64,000 nt of DNA from Rhynchospora pubera (Eukaryota > Streptophyta > Magnoliopsida > Poales > Cyperaceae), in NCBI GenBank assembly GCA_028095005.1, contig CM051459.1, positions 23,112,699 through 23,176,698 on the forward strand, in the 5' to 3' direction. Shown one piece after another: positions 55,801 through 64,000 of this stretch. A model generated the notes under the pieces. The model saw only the letters and a program-made list of their open reading frames with translations, made no database searches and was not told the DNA's origin. Within the stretch, counting starts at the first letter, position 1, and each line of letters starts with the position of its first letter. Both the position numbers and the translations under genes were made by a program.

Positions 55801-56403
55801 ATTTTTCCAGCACCTTTTACTCAAGAAGTTTCTGTGATGGCTTCTTACCTAAGCCAAGCCTTCTCTGACAATGTTCAAGACCAGTTAGTATGGAAATGGA
55901 ATAGCTTTGGCAGATTTACGGTCTCTTCCTGCTATGCAGCTTTTGCAACTTCAGCAAAAGTGAATTCTCCACTGGCCTTCATTTGGAAGCTCCCACTACC
56001 TCCTAATTTACAAACGTTTCTGTTCTTGCTGGGTTCAGATCGTCTGCTCACACAAGAGCAATTGCAAAAAAGGGGTGTCAATCTTCAGCCTGGATGTGTT
56101 CTTTGCCAACTGCCGATCCTAGAAATAGCAAAACATCTCTTCTTTGAATGCTCCTTTACTGTCACAGTTTGGGGACTCCTTGACTTGGGTACTGTTTTCA
56201 ACAGTAATCTAATGTTAGACCTCCTACTTTTTAATTTCTCTGCAGCTCGAGGTAATAGAAGGAGGGGCGCTCTCTTGGCCACGGCATTGTGGGGTACTTG
56301 GTTAGAGAGGAATAATCGTATCTTTCGACAGCGACACAGACTTCCGGCACACATTACACATTGGATCAGCTCTGAAGCAATGGCGTTTCTAAAATACTGC
56401 TAA
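52855..56403 (+). CDS. LINE ORF2: endonuclease/reverse transcriptase, 1182 aa
   Basis: I start at the ATG at 52855 (MDCKPFNLLSWNVRG), which matches the usual ORF2 N-terminus; the frame is open a little upstream but without ATG. Domains: apurinic-type endonuclease at about 1-235 (SWNVRGLG, LQETKL, AGDFN, SDHSPLL), reverse transcriptase at about 480-760 (LDFRKAFDTV near 582, GLRQGDPISPYLY, YADD near 688), and a C-terminal zinc-binding zf-RVT region at about 1042-1112 (WKLPLPP, CVLC, HLFFEC). No stop or frameshift is seen, so ORF2 may be functional even though the element has lost its 5' end. It performs target-primed reverse transcription. Confidence 0.95.
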   Translation: MDCKPFNLLSWNVRGLGDLQKRKVVSDTIRTSRCDVFCLQETKLCSLNVAPINTFSPSFFSPDSVSLDAIDSRGGCTIGWKRFFELQNSFVTRFSCTALLLDTRTNSHLMVTNVYGPHTNTQRLECLAHLRNILPTVQALWILAGDFNMLRWINDRSTLCTDYVMMDAFNDFIRDLSLYDVPITNRKYTWSNRQPVPTFSRLDRVLISPLWLNVYPNITLQAIPQLVSDHSPLLFRSCGHPSTKKPFRLEKFWLHQKDFAHLTSDTWAHCTVLDMNDPMQRFSTKTKSLHVASRFWHNTNHGSISLALRNAKTFISFLDLLEEFRPLIALESRFRVLLREKAFQLANWLETRWHQRSRVKWLRCGDRNTRYFHAIASANSRKKAVKTLSVNGRQLTNKVEILSAFTTFFEQLLGTHSAVVPFVPTSLYPEPDILHDLALPFHEQEIKRVVLSLANDKSCGPDGLPNEFAKLHWSSIRSDILDTFASLYLGNLNLQGHNLAHIVMVPKSEPALDLSAFRPISIINYIPKLISKVLANRLAPFMSNLISNSQSGFLCGRLITENFISAREVLAHLQRTGDSSIMLKLDFRKAFDTVDWSFLFNIMAHRGIPNVFISWVRLLLITAESSVILNDQIGRSFIHKKGLRQGDPISPYLYLIAADVLSCMLDKAGTAVPFSLSNKLHRPFSILQYADDTLIFSTVKGTALHSLQLVLSMFSKVSGLCLNLSKSVFIPLNLTDDIINSVRFTLRCEPQQLPITYLGLPLTAGRPSRDCYQPLLDRINTRLAGWKSALISRAGRILLAKTVISAMPVFFMSAFKLPKWVIKAVDKMRKAFIWNRSGSASMHLLAWDRVCLPKSHGGLGVPNLHLFNVALLLKWWWRLYQNKESLWTFYATKIFSKQNSVDFSSPLVWKKDGSFFWKDLLNLRFFFQISTTVLLGNGARSSFWFDSWQGRPIKFLFSSSLPKERTPFQDCSVRDALNKWYAIFPAPFTQEVSVMASYLSQAFSDNVQDQLVWKWNSFGRFTVSSCYAAFATSAKVNSPLAFIWKLPLPPNLQTFLFLLGSDRLLTQEQLQKRGVNLQPGCVLCQLPILEIAKHLFFECSFTVTVWGLLDLGTVFNSNLMLDLLLFNFSAARGNRRRGALLATALWGTWLERNNRIFRQRHRLPAHITHWISSEAMAFLKYC

Positions 56404-56511
56404 TTTGGTTTTTTTGTTTTGCTCCGTTTAGTTTGCTTTGTTTCTCTTTTCTTTTTGTTTACTGCTCTTTCGGTCTGACCTGCCAGTCGCTGGCCGGTAT
56501 GTCTAAAAAAA

Positions 56512-56692
56512 AACTAGTGGTTCATCATTACCAATATAACTTGCATACATGTAGCCTTCCGTCGTCAACTCGTCATATAATTTTGGTTCCTGCCATGGTC
56601 CTGAACTTAAAGTCCAAAGTGATCCAAAAAAAAAAAAAAAATCCTAGGTCGAATTAGAGAATAGAGGGGTATACACCAAATTTTAAAGGATA
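56512..56692. repeat. Right copy of the LINE target-site duplication (181 bp)
   Basis: Same as 51079-51257 apart from two more A in a poly(A) run (16 versus 14) and a C-to-T change after it. Confidence 0.85.
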
Positions 56693-59237
56693 AAATCCAA
56701 TTTTAAAGAATAGGGGGTATATTTCCAATTAGAGAAAATTAGAGGGGTACGCACCCAAAAATGGTCATGGCCCGCCCAACTTAACTTCTTCCGTTACAAG
56801 CATGAATTGCTTTTCCGTTAATCCGGCCTTTTATGATAATTGGATATATTGATTGATTATTGATGTGTATCAACGGAAGGATCCAATACTTCATACCAAA
56901 ATCAAATCAAATCAAAATTATAATGCGAGGGTGTCGAAGATTACTTTGCTCAATTTATCCTGACACGGCTACCATTTTCTCATTTTGCTGGATTGTCCGA
57001 TTAAATATTTTTGGATTTATGCAACGTCAAACTCTGTAAAAATTCGTGTGACGAGTCTTTTCGATAATAGAATAGACCCGTATCAGAAGTAGCAAATATT
57101 TGGCAGCGCAATGTTTCGGCGTCTCCCGTTTATATTTTGTGATGATCGGAGACCTTGTTCCGCCTTTCCTTATCTTCTCCTCCTCTCTTTGTTCAATCCT
57201 GTCATACACCCAATCCCTCAATTCGTGCCCCAATTTGCGCCTCCTCTTTCCTCCTCCACCTCTCTCTCTTACTACCGATCTAAAGTCTAAACCCTAACAG
57301 AAAATTATCAAGAACGACGGCACATCGTGGTACCAACGAGATCCAGGCGGCGATGCACGTTGATGTGTTGATTGTACAGATTGCATATTCATTCCTTTCC
57401 CTTTCGAATAAAACTGGGATTTGGCACTCTCTCTCTCTCTCACTTCATCCAAGGTGATAAATATTGGATGGTACCTTCAAGGAGGTAAATTTTGCTATCA
57501 AACTATGATCATATGCTAATATCAATATGAGACCCTCAAAACCTTACTCGAGCGTTTTCTGCCCATATTGTGCTCCAGCCATGGCGATGACAATTGGAAG
57601 GTAGCTTTGTATAAACTAGAAGGTTTCAGTATATTGTATCAGTACTGCTGTGAAAGTATTTTTTTCTTTTTTTTCAATTGTTGATTGCTGATTTATACAA
57701 GATAGATATAAAGCAAAAAATATATAAAGCATTAAATTAAAATGATATTTAGGTTCAACATATATTTCGATAACTAGAAGTGCTAGTGGTTGCATATCCC
57801 TTTTACATTTTCAAACATGGTCTGTTTGTTGAACAATTAATTGAATTAAGGTTAAATTTAGCCGTACCAAGATAATTATGGCCAAATAGCCAAGATAAGT
57901 TTGTTTTTCTTAATGAAAGCTACTTTTTCTGTAATCGATTAAGCTTCTTTAGATTTTTTTTGTGTGATAAGTATCCATAAGCAGCAATAACTTAGTTAAG
58001 GCACCATACCAGTAATTAAAAGTTGTCTTCCTTTTTGTTGTTAAGAGAAGTTCTTTTCTCAAGTGATCCTCGCACATTGGTAAATGAAAGTTTCGACACA
58101 ACACAGCCACTTTTTTTCGAACAAAGGGTGAGATTATTAATACAAAAAGTTGAATATCCTTATGACCTTATGTTGATGAATTCGATATCGACGGTATCCA
58201 TATTGGTAAAATTGGGAGATCTATGTTTCAATCCTTCTTGATTTTCCAACAAAGCAGAAGACTCTTTCGTTGATGAGGCAGAACAAAGCGGTACAATAGT
58301 GAAGCATTATTTTAGCTCAGGAAGAATTTGTTTTTTATTCAATTAAGTTAAGCAAGACATTCATTTGAGCACTTTTAGTTTATTCTCTGCTCAAATGATT
58401 TTATTGGTTAAATTGTGTTCATGTTTTCTCCTTCTTGCATTTGAATATTTACTAAACCGCTGGCATGGTTTTGTGATTAAAAATAATTGGATTGTACTTA
58501 GATTAGTAGCTGAGAGAGAGTTAGAGGCTGTGATTTTTCTGGTTTCTTTGATATGGATGATATTTGATTTGATAAGCAATAAAAATATTAGGATGTATGG
58601 CCTTCTATCTTGGCTTTTATATTTCTTTATGAGGATTTGACTGGAAAAACTGATATCCAGGAAAAGGGCAAGATAAAATGTTTTAAATTTCAGTTAAAAA
58701 ATTAAACAGTCAACCCGAGAACATTGCTAAAAGTTGCAGTAGCAAGGAAGGATTGAATGGCGAGTCTTAAATATATGCAATGCAAAAGAAATAAATGTTT
58801 CTCTGGTTCATTTCCTCATTGATCAGGTACGGATCAGTAAATTAAATTTGTAGTGATTTATCGACTATAGGTGAAAAAAAAATCACCTAGACTCTTGAAA
58901 ATTGATATCATTGCACATATTTATTTAGAAGTAGGGATACATCATGGGAAAAAAGAAAAAAAATTAATTTATTAATAACATGTGAAATTAACTTTATACA
59001 AACTTATTCAGACCAAAAACAACCTACACTTCTCTTCAGTGACTCGAACAAATTCGCATGAGCAACAACAAAATTTTAGTACTGGTGCTGGAATTAGAAC
59101 ATTGTCTACACAAAAAGCCCATCTAAATAAGAGTGGCTCAAGTATTATTTTTTATTAAGTGTGTTAATTCAGAATTGTAGACTCAAGCTTAGCATAGTGC
59201 CAGCAATCTAAATAAAAATTAAAAAAGGGTTAAAAAA
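56693..59237. other. S3 spacer
   Basis: Matches S1 14123-14244 and 16783-19389. It includes the same CT-rich, telo-box-containing stretch (57099-57340) and CT microsatellite (near 57428). 58383-58690 is an S3-only block of unknown origin with a 91-codon hydrophobic open frame that I do not recognise. No gene is supported. Confidence 0.5.
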
Positions 59238-59447
59238 TTATCGCTTCTCCCAAAACCAGCGGCTCGGCCTGAAAATTTGTTTCAGAAAGGCCATTTTTGG
59301 AACATTCCAATGTACAACATGCCTGAAATCAAAGTGGAAATTTGAAAACTGTACTAGCACTGAACTTGAATGTATGACTTAAAACATGGTGAAATTGTGT
59401 ACTTGCGTCCAAAAATAGTATCCTGGTTACCCAGTAGCTGAGACCAA
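59238..59447 (-). pseudogene. DUF2358/NTF2-like gene, last two exons, pseudogene copy S3
   Basis: The final exon (59238-59322) encodes HVVHWNVPKMAFLKQIF and ends SRWFWEKR-stop. The preceding exon remnant keeps the premature TAA (CTGGGTAACC, minus) seen in S1 and has lost about 20 bp at its 3' end. The two exons further upstream are deleted. In the last exon S3 has Arg where S1 has His. Confidence 0.78.
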
Positions 59448-59481
59448 GAAGTAGTAGCTAATATGAGCACTAATGCATGGC

Positions 59482-59690
59482 AACATTTCAAAAAGGCATG
59501 TTTTAAAAAATTCGAAAAAAATAGTAATAAAATTTTAAAAAAATTATAAATTTTGGTTTGCTATGAAATTTCAATATGTAGATTAGATTGGTTAAATTAG
59601 ATTTTTCAATTTACAAAACTACCCTTGAAAAAGTCCGCGGTGCATAAACTCGTATGCACTATATGGTGCATATTAAACTTTCTATAATAT
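59482..59690. other. S3-only insert replacing about 2 kb of S1
   Basis: AT-rich sequence with no S1 match, between sequences that correspond to about 19650 and 21670 in S1. It contains GGTGCATA and TATGCACTATATGGTGCAT inverted motifs. Probably a rearranged deletion joint or a transposon relic. Confidence 0.45.
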
Positions 59691-60054
59691 AAATACCCCT
59701 AGTAATTACTAAAGTGCAATGGGAACTTAAAAATTTGCACTGACAGACATAGTTCACCTTAAAATTGTTGCAAATCTTTGTCCATATTTTAATTAAAAGT
59801 TTAAATTATCTACAGATCAGTAACATAAGATATCTTAATGGGTTTCAAGATAAATCTCTTTGACAGGTTGCACCAGGTACTCCGGTGGGCCCTGGGCTCT
59901 GTGGAGATTTTCCTCAGCCGGCATTGCCCTCTCAGTATGGCTATGCTGACAACCTGGAGTGGCTCGAGCGGCTCGCTTACACCAATACCATTGTGTACCC
60001 ATTTACTTCCATTCCTTTGATTGCTTATTGCACCATCCCAGCAGTTTGCCTCCT

Positions 60055-60114
60055 TACTGGCAAGTTCATCATCCCTACAGTAAGTACTGGCAAGTTCATC
60101 ATCCCTACAGTAAG
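60055..60114 (+). repeat. 30-bp tandem duplication spanning a splice donor
   Basis: TACTGGCAAGTTCATCATCC plus CTACAGTAAG occurs twice in a row, duplicating the GTAAGT donor (at 60080 and 60110). S1 has one copy. Confidence 0.92.
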
Positions 60115-60239
60115 TACTGTATCATTTTTTGCTTATTTCACCAGTACTTTAGCTTTTTTTTTTCCCTTATTTAATTGATTGTATTGCACGGTTAAGGCTA
60201 AGCACATTTTGAGATGTCTCCTACTATATTTGTTTTTTG

Positions 60240-60434
60240 ATGTGTTTGGTTCTTACACGAACAAGGGACGAACAAGGCATCCACGAACAGCCCCTAGTTT
60301 GCGCCTAGTTCGTGAAAATCGGGGGTTTAGGAACAAGGGAGAAGTTCATGAACTACGACTGTTCGTGGGTTGTTTGGTTCGTGCGAACAGCGCTAGTTTG
60401 CGAACTAGCTGTTCGTGACACATTCCAAACACAT
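60240..60434. mobile_element. Fold-back MITE-like insert in the CesA pseudogene intron, S3 copy
   Basis: Same ends and interior as 22491-22686, with a few substitutions. Confidence 0.45.
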
Positions 60435-61220
60435 TGCCAATTCAATAAATCCATTTTAACATAATGATGAAATAATTAAATGATGAATAATAAATAATTA
60501 TGTTTAATTGATTAACCAATGCAATGTGTATAATTTCATTGTTTAAGCAGCTGAACAACGGCGAGCATGTAGTTTCAGGCGCATTTCCTCTCAATTGCAA
60601 CACAAGTGCTGGAACTGCGATATAGTGGCATAAGCTTCGAGGCCTGGTGGCATAATGAGCAGTTTTGGGTTATGGGCTGTGTCTCTGCTCACCTCTTTGC
60701 TGTCTTCCAAGGCCTCCTCAAGGTTCTCGCTGGTGTTGACACCAACTTCAGATCACATCTAAGTCATCCGGTGATGATGAGGACCAGTATGTTGAGTTGT
60801 ACCTTTTCAAATGAGAAAATGGAAGCCAGCAAGATTGACCATAGCACAAACCAGTAAGGATTGACTTATTCTTGCCCAAACCAAAGGGACCGCTTCTCAA
60901 GCCTTGTGGGGTGGAATGCTAAACTGCTAGTTGTTACTTTTCTTGATTTGGAGCCTTGCCTTTTTTCTTCAACAGTTTTTGTGGGGATTGTTGGCGACTG
61001 AGTTTAGACTCAAGTTTAAATCTTTGGCATGTTTCGAGTAAATATTAGTACTGGACGTCATAATGTTTTTTCAAATCAGCAAAGTTGCTACAAAATTAGC
61101 TTTAGATATAATCTTTCAGAATTATGTACAATATTTACGCATTAAAAAAAAGAAAAAAAGTACAAATGTTTTCTTCAATACTGTATAATTATGTTTCCAC
61201 CCAGTTAAATACCACGTGAA

Positions 61221-64000
61221 TCACTTTTTATAGTGAGTAAGCTTGCTAATTCGAATAGCATGAAATGGCTCTGATAAATAGGCTTGTCTGCGGACTGAAA
61301 TCTCCTGGGCCACTAATTGCATCGTAGGTCTTTGCTCAGGCATTTCTTTTGTGCATGTAATGGCTACCTCGAATAAAAAAACCACTTCTTCGACCAATTG
61401 TCCGGTTGGAGGGGTCAATCTCTGATCAAGCACATCCTTCAGTAACAAATCATTTTCTAGGGATGACGAAACTGATGGTAGAGATGAGAGAAGGTCTCCT
61501 GGATGTTTTCCCATCAAAATTTCAAGTGCCACCATGCCAAAGCTATACACATCGCATTTTTCGGTGAACTGCATTGTGTATGCCAACTCTACACAAAAAA
61601 AAAAAAAATAGAAATACAGCTTAGTCAAAGAGAGCTCATCTAGTTTTAGCTGTCCAGGAAATGACAATTTTTATTTTTGCAATGATCTTTAACAGATAAA
61701 CTAAGAATATTGGAAACCAACAAAAAAGAAAGACTAAAGAAAGTCATAGTCTGGTACTAGCAAATAATGTAATAACTGATATTTTTTAAGGGGTTTATCT
61801 AATTACCTGGTGCCATGTAGCCATAAGTTCCAGCCACAGAGATCCAACTTGTCGAACCCAATCCAAGCAATTTTGCAGTACCAAAGTCGGACAACTTAGG
61901 CTCAAACTCAGAATCAAGTAATATATTGTTCAATTTAATGTCTCGGTGCACAATTGGTGGTGTGCAGTCTTGGTGTAGATAAGCTAATGCATGAGCAATG
62001 CCTCGTATAACCTTGACTCGCATTGCCCAATTCAGCTCCCTCTCTCCTTCTGACCCATACAGTACATCACTAAAACTGCCCTTCTCCAAATACTCGTAAA
62101 CTAAGTACATGTAGCCACCACTTTTACAAAACCCATGAAGTTTTACTATATTACGGTGCCTCACCTCTGTCAGAGCCCGTATCTCATTTTCAAAGCTCTT
62201 TTTATATATATCTTGCACATCTTCTGTATCTTGGGCCTGGATACGTTTCACAGCAATGACTTGACGAACTGAAAGCTCAGCCTTGTACACACTACCAAAC
62301 TCACCTTTTCCAATACAAAATACTTCATCGAAGTTATTGGTTGCATTGACAATATCCGACAAACTGAACCTCCCATCTCTCCCCCAAATAGAGTTGGTCA
62401 CATCCTTATTTGCCCTCTTAATTTCAATTTTCTTTTCCCTTTTCTTTCTTGAGAACATTAATATTGCTACAATTGTTGCGATTAATAATACCACACCCAC
62501 AATTAGCAGAAATATGAGAAGGATTAGTTTTTTTCGATGGATACTTGAATTCTTAATGGCATTTGCATAACAAGAGATTAACCCTTGAAAATCTCCACAA
62601 AGGCCTGGATTTCCAACATAAGCTTGAGGGGAATCATCTTTGAAAGCTTTTCCAGTTGGAACTGGACCACTTAAATTATTGTTGGAAAAATCAACTGATT
62701 CTAGACTTAACATGCTAGATAATGATTCTGGGATTTGACCCGTGAGGAAGTTATCTGATAAATTAAGCGATTCCAAATGTGACAACTTGCCTAAATCAGA
62801 TGGTATCAAACCAATGAGTGAATTACTGCTCAAATTCAAGAAAATCTGCAGCATTAATAAATTGCCCAGTTTATTTGGAATTTTTCCTGAAATATTGTTT
62901 TGGCTCAAATCAAACAATAGCAAAGGGTCTAGATTTCCAAGCTCATGAGGTATATTGCCAGAAAGTTTATTTCTTGAAAGATCCAGGTACTGGAGCTTAG
63001 TAAGGCTACCCAAATTAGATGGAATTTGACCTGCTAAGATATTATCGCTCAAATTTAGCTTGAATAACGAGCTAAGGTTTCCCAACTCGATTGGAATTGG
63101 ACCTATTAATAGGTTTGAAGCCAAGCTGAGGTCTTGTAAACTGGTAATTTTGCCAAAAGTAGCTGGGATTTCTCCTGATATGTTGTTTCCATCTATATGA
63201 AACATTTCGAGACTTGAGCACTGACCCCAATCGCTAGATAATGTACCGGTCAATGAGTTACCAGTCAAATCCAGATGATATAGGTTGGGGTGCACTCCAA
63301 AGGCTTCTGATATGTCGCCGGTGAAATGGTTATAATCCAACCTAACCCGAGTTAGAGCTGAGCAATTCTTCAAACATGAGGGGAGTGCCCCACTGAAATT
63401 GTTCTTATTTACAGTGAAGATTTGAAGTGCCAATCCTGTACACAGACCACGAGGCAATTCACCAAAAAAAGAGTTGTATGATAAACTGACATCCTGAAGC
63501 TTCCCATTTCGTCCGAAATCAGAAGGGATCATACCAGTCAGATTGTTGGTTAATATTGAAAAGATGGACAAGTTAAGAAGTTGGGAGAGGGAATCTGGCA
63601 AGTGCCCTGAAAGTTGGTTAGTATGAAGATCGAGTAATTGTAACGCACTCATATTACCAATTTCTGATGGAATTTCGCCAGAAAGGTTATTGTCGAATAG
63701 TTGTAACCGAACAAGATTTTTGAGGTTACCAATGGATGGTGGTATTGAGCCATTGAGTGAGTTCCCTGACAACTCCAGATGATTTAACTCAACTAAATTT
63801 CCAATTTCATTTGGAATTTCACCAGAAAGGTTATTGGCGTACAGATACAGAAAAACAAGATGTTTGAGGTTACCAATTGAATGTGGTATTGGACCACTAA
63901 GTGAGTTACTTGACAGGTCCATTTGATATAATAAAACTAAGTTCCCGATTTCTGATGGAATTTTGCCAAAAAGGTTATTGTCTGACAGTTGTAATAAAAC
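61221..64000 (-). CDS. RLK-C: MIK2-like LRR receptor kinase, 5' end outside window
   Basis: Exon 2 is 61588-61221; exon 1 runs from the right window edge to 61807 with the same GT-AG intron (61806-61589) as its relatives. The frame is open through 64000, so the Met at 63922 is internal. The visible 853 residues include LRRs, a transmembrane helix (LILLIFLLIVGVVLLIATIV), and a kinase with GKGEFGSVY, AVKR, HRDIKLNN, DFGTAK and APE, all intact. It is very close to RLK-A and, like it, is preceded on the left by the CesA and DUF2358 pseudogenes. At least two 144-bp LRR units plus part of a third are visible (63662-64000). Confidence 0.94.
63662..64000 (-). repeat. 144-bp LRR unit array in RLK-C (cut by window edge)
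   Basis: Units at 63662-63805 and 63806-63949, then a partial unit to the edge. The first reads like the start of RLK-A unit 5 (NLKNLVRLQL) fused to the end of unit 6 (FDNNLSG). Confidence 0.9.

Larger units (their letters stand above)
51258..56511 (+). mobile_element. L1-like LINE, 5'-truncated, about 5.25 kb
   Basis: Starts abruptly within an open ORF1 frame and ends GGCCGGTATGTCTAAAAAAA, a short poly(A). It holds ORF1 and an intact endonuclease/reverse-transcriptase ORF2. The flanking duplication is about 180 bp. It is absent from S1, so it inserted after the segmental duplication. Confidence 0.93.
59816..60922 (+). pseudogene. Cellulose synthase (CesA) 3'-end pseudogene, copy S3
   Basis: Same structure as the S1 copy: CesA exon pieces (INLFDRLHQVLRWALGSVEI; IPLIAYCTIPAVCLLTGKFI), intron with the fold-back insert, second exon (FWVMG, HLFAVFQGLLKVLAGVDTNF), internal deletion, and C-terminus ending CGVEC-stop at 60920-60922. 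Unlike S1 it has lost about 77 bp near the start (joint at AAGAT) but keeps the 45 bp missing in S1. It shows a 30-bp tandem duplication across the exon-intron boundary (60055-60114). Inactive. Confidence 0.9.
50371..61200. repeat. Segmental duplication copy S3 (paralog of 13253-23400)
   Basis: Matches S1 once the LINE and its target duplication are removed. S3-only material: LINE 51258-56511, about 58383-58690, and about 59480-59690. It lacks the MULE, the 22-bp palindrome, the Tourist MITE and about 2 kb of S1 around 19650-21670. Confidence 0.93.

Noticed and set aside
63920..63922. ATG at 63922 as the start of RLK-C
   Set aside because: The LRR frame continues without a stop to the window edge; this Met lies inside an LRR unit.
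1..64000. CRISPR arrays, bacterial operons or rRNA genes
   Set aside because: None seen; repeats here are LTRs, TIRs, minisatellites and coding LRR units of a plant genome.

Overview
This window is nuclear plant DNA, most likely from a eudicot. The evidence is long AT-rich spacers, GT-AG introns, a cluster of MIK2-type leucine-rich-repeat receptor kinases (LRR-RLKs), relics of a plant cellulose synthase gene, and plant-type transposons: Ty1/copia, an L1-like LINE, a Helitron, MULE, hAT and Tourist MITEs, and a large non-coding LTR element primed by tRNA-Asp. The species cannot be fixed from the sequence alone.

Layout. 1-13252: a roughly 13.5-kb LTR retrotransposon on the minus strand with no recognisable pol (LARD-like); its left end lies outside the window. 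13253-23400: unit S1, a spacer carrying a 2.5-kb Mutator-like element, a DUF2358/NTF2-like pseudogene (minus) and a CesA pseudogene (plus). 23448-27926: receptor kinase RLK-A (minus, two exons, 1424 aa). 29595-34141: an apparently intact copia element with matching LTRs. 34147-37480: spacer with MITEs. 37728-42601: relic RLK-D, its body deleted and a 4.8-kb Helitron inserted at the scar. 42602-45660: spacer homologous to the one upstream of RLK-A, with a 687-bp hAT-type element. 45944-49707: RLK-B (minus, 1185 aa). 50371-61200: unit S3, a near copy of S1 holding an L1-like LINE flanked by an unusually long target duplication of about 180 bp, plus second copies of both pseudogenes. 61221-64000: RLK-C (minus), 5' end outside the window.

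How it fits together. The locus is a tandem LRR-RLK array that grows and shrinks by unequal exchange. S1+RLK-A and S3+RLK-C are recent paralogous blocks about 37 kb apart, so each serves as an empty-site control for insertions in the other: LTR element and MULE in S1, LINE in S3. The spacer pair upstream of RLK-A and RLK-B does the same for the MITEs. Within the genes, a 144-bp (48-aa) double-LRR unit varies in number: six in RLK-A, one in RLK-B, at least two and part of a third in RLK-C. This explains almost exactly the length difference between the full proteins. The receptors probably act at the plasma membrane in peptide or immune sensing, by analogy with Arabidopsis MIK2; their ligands cannot be read from the sequence.
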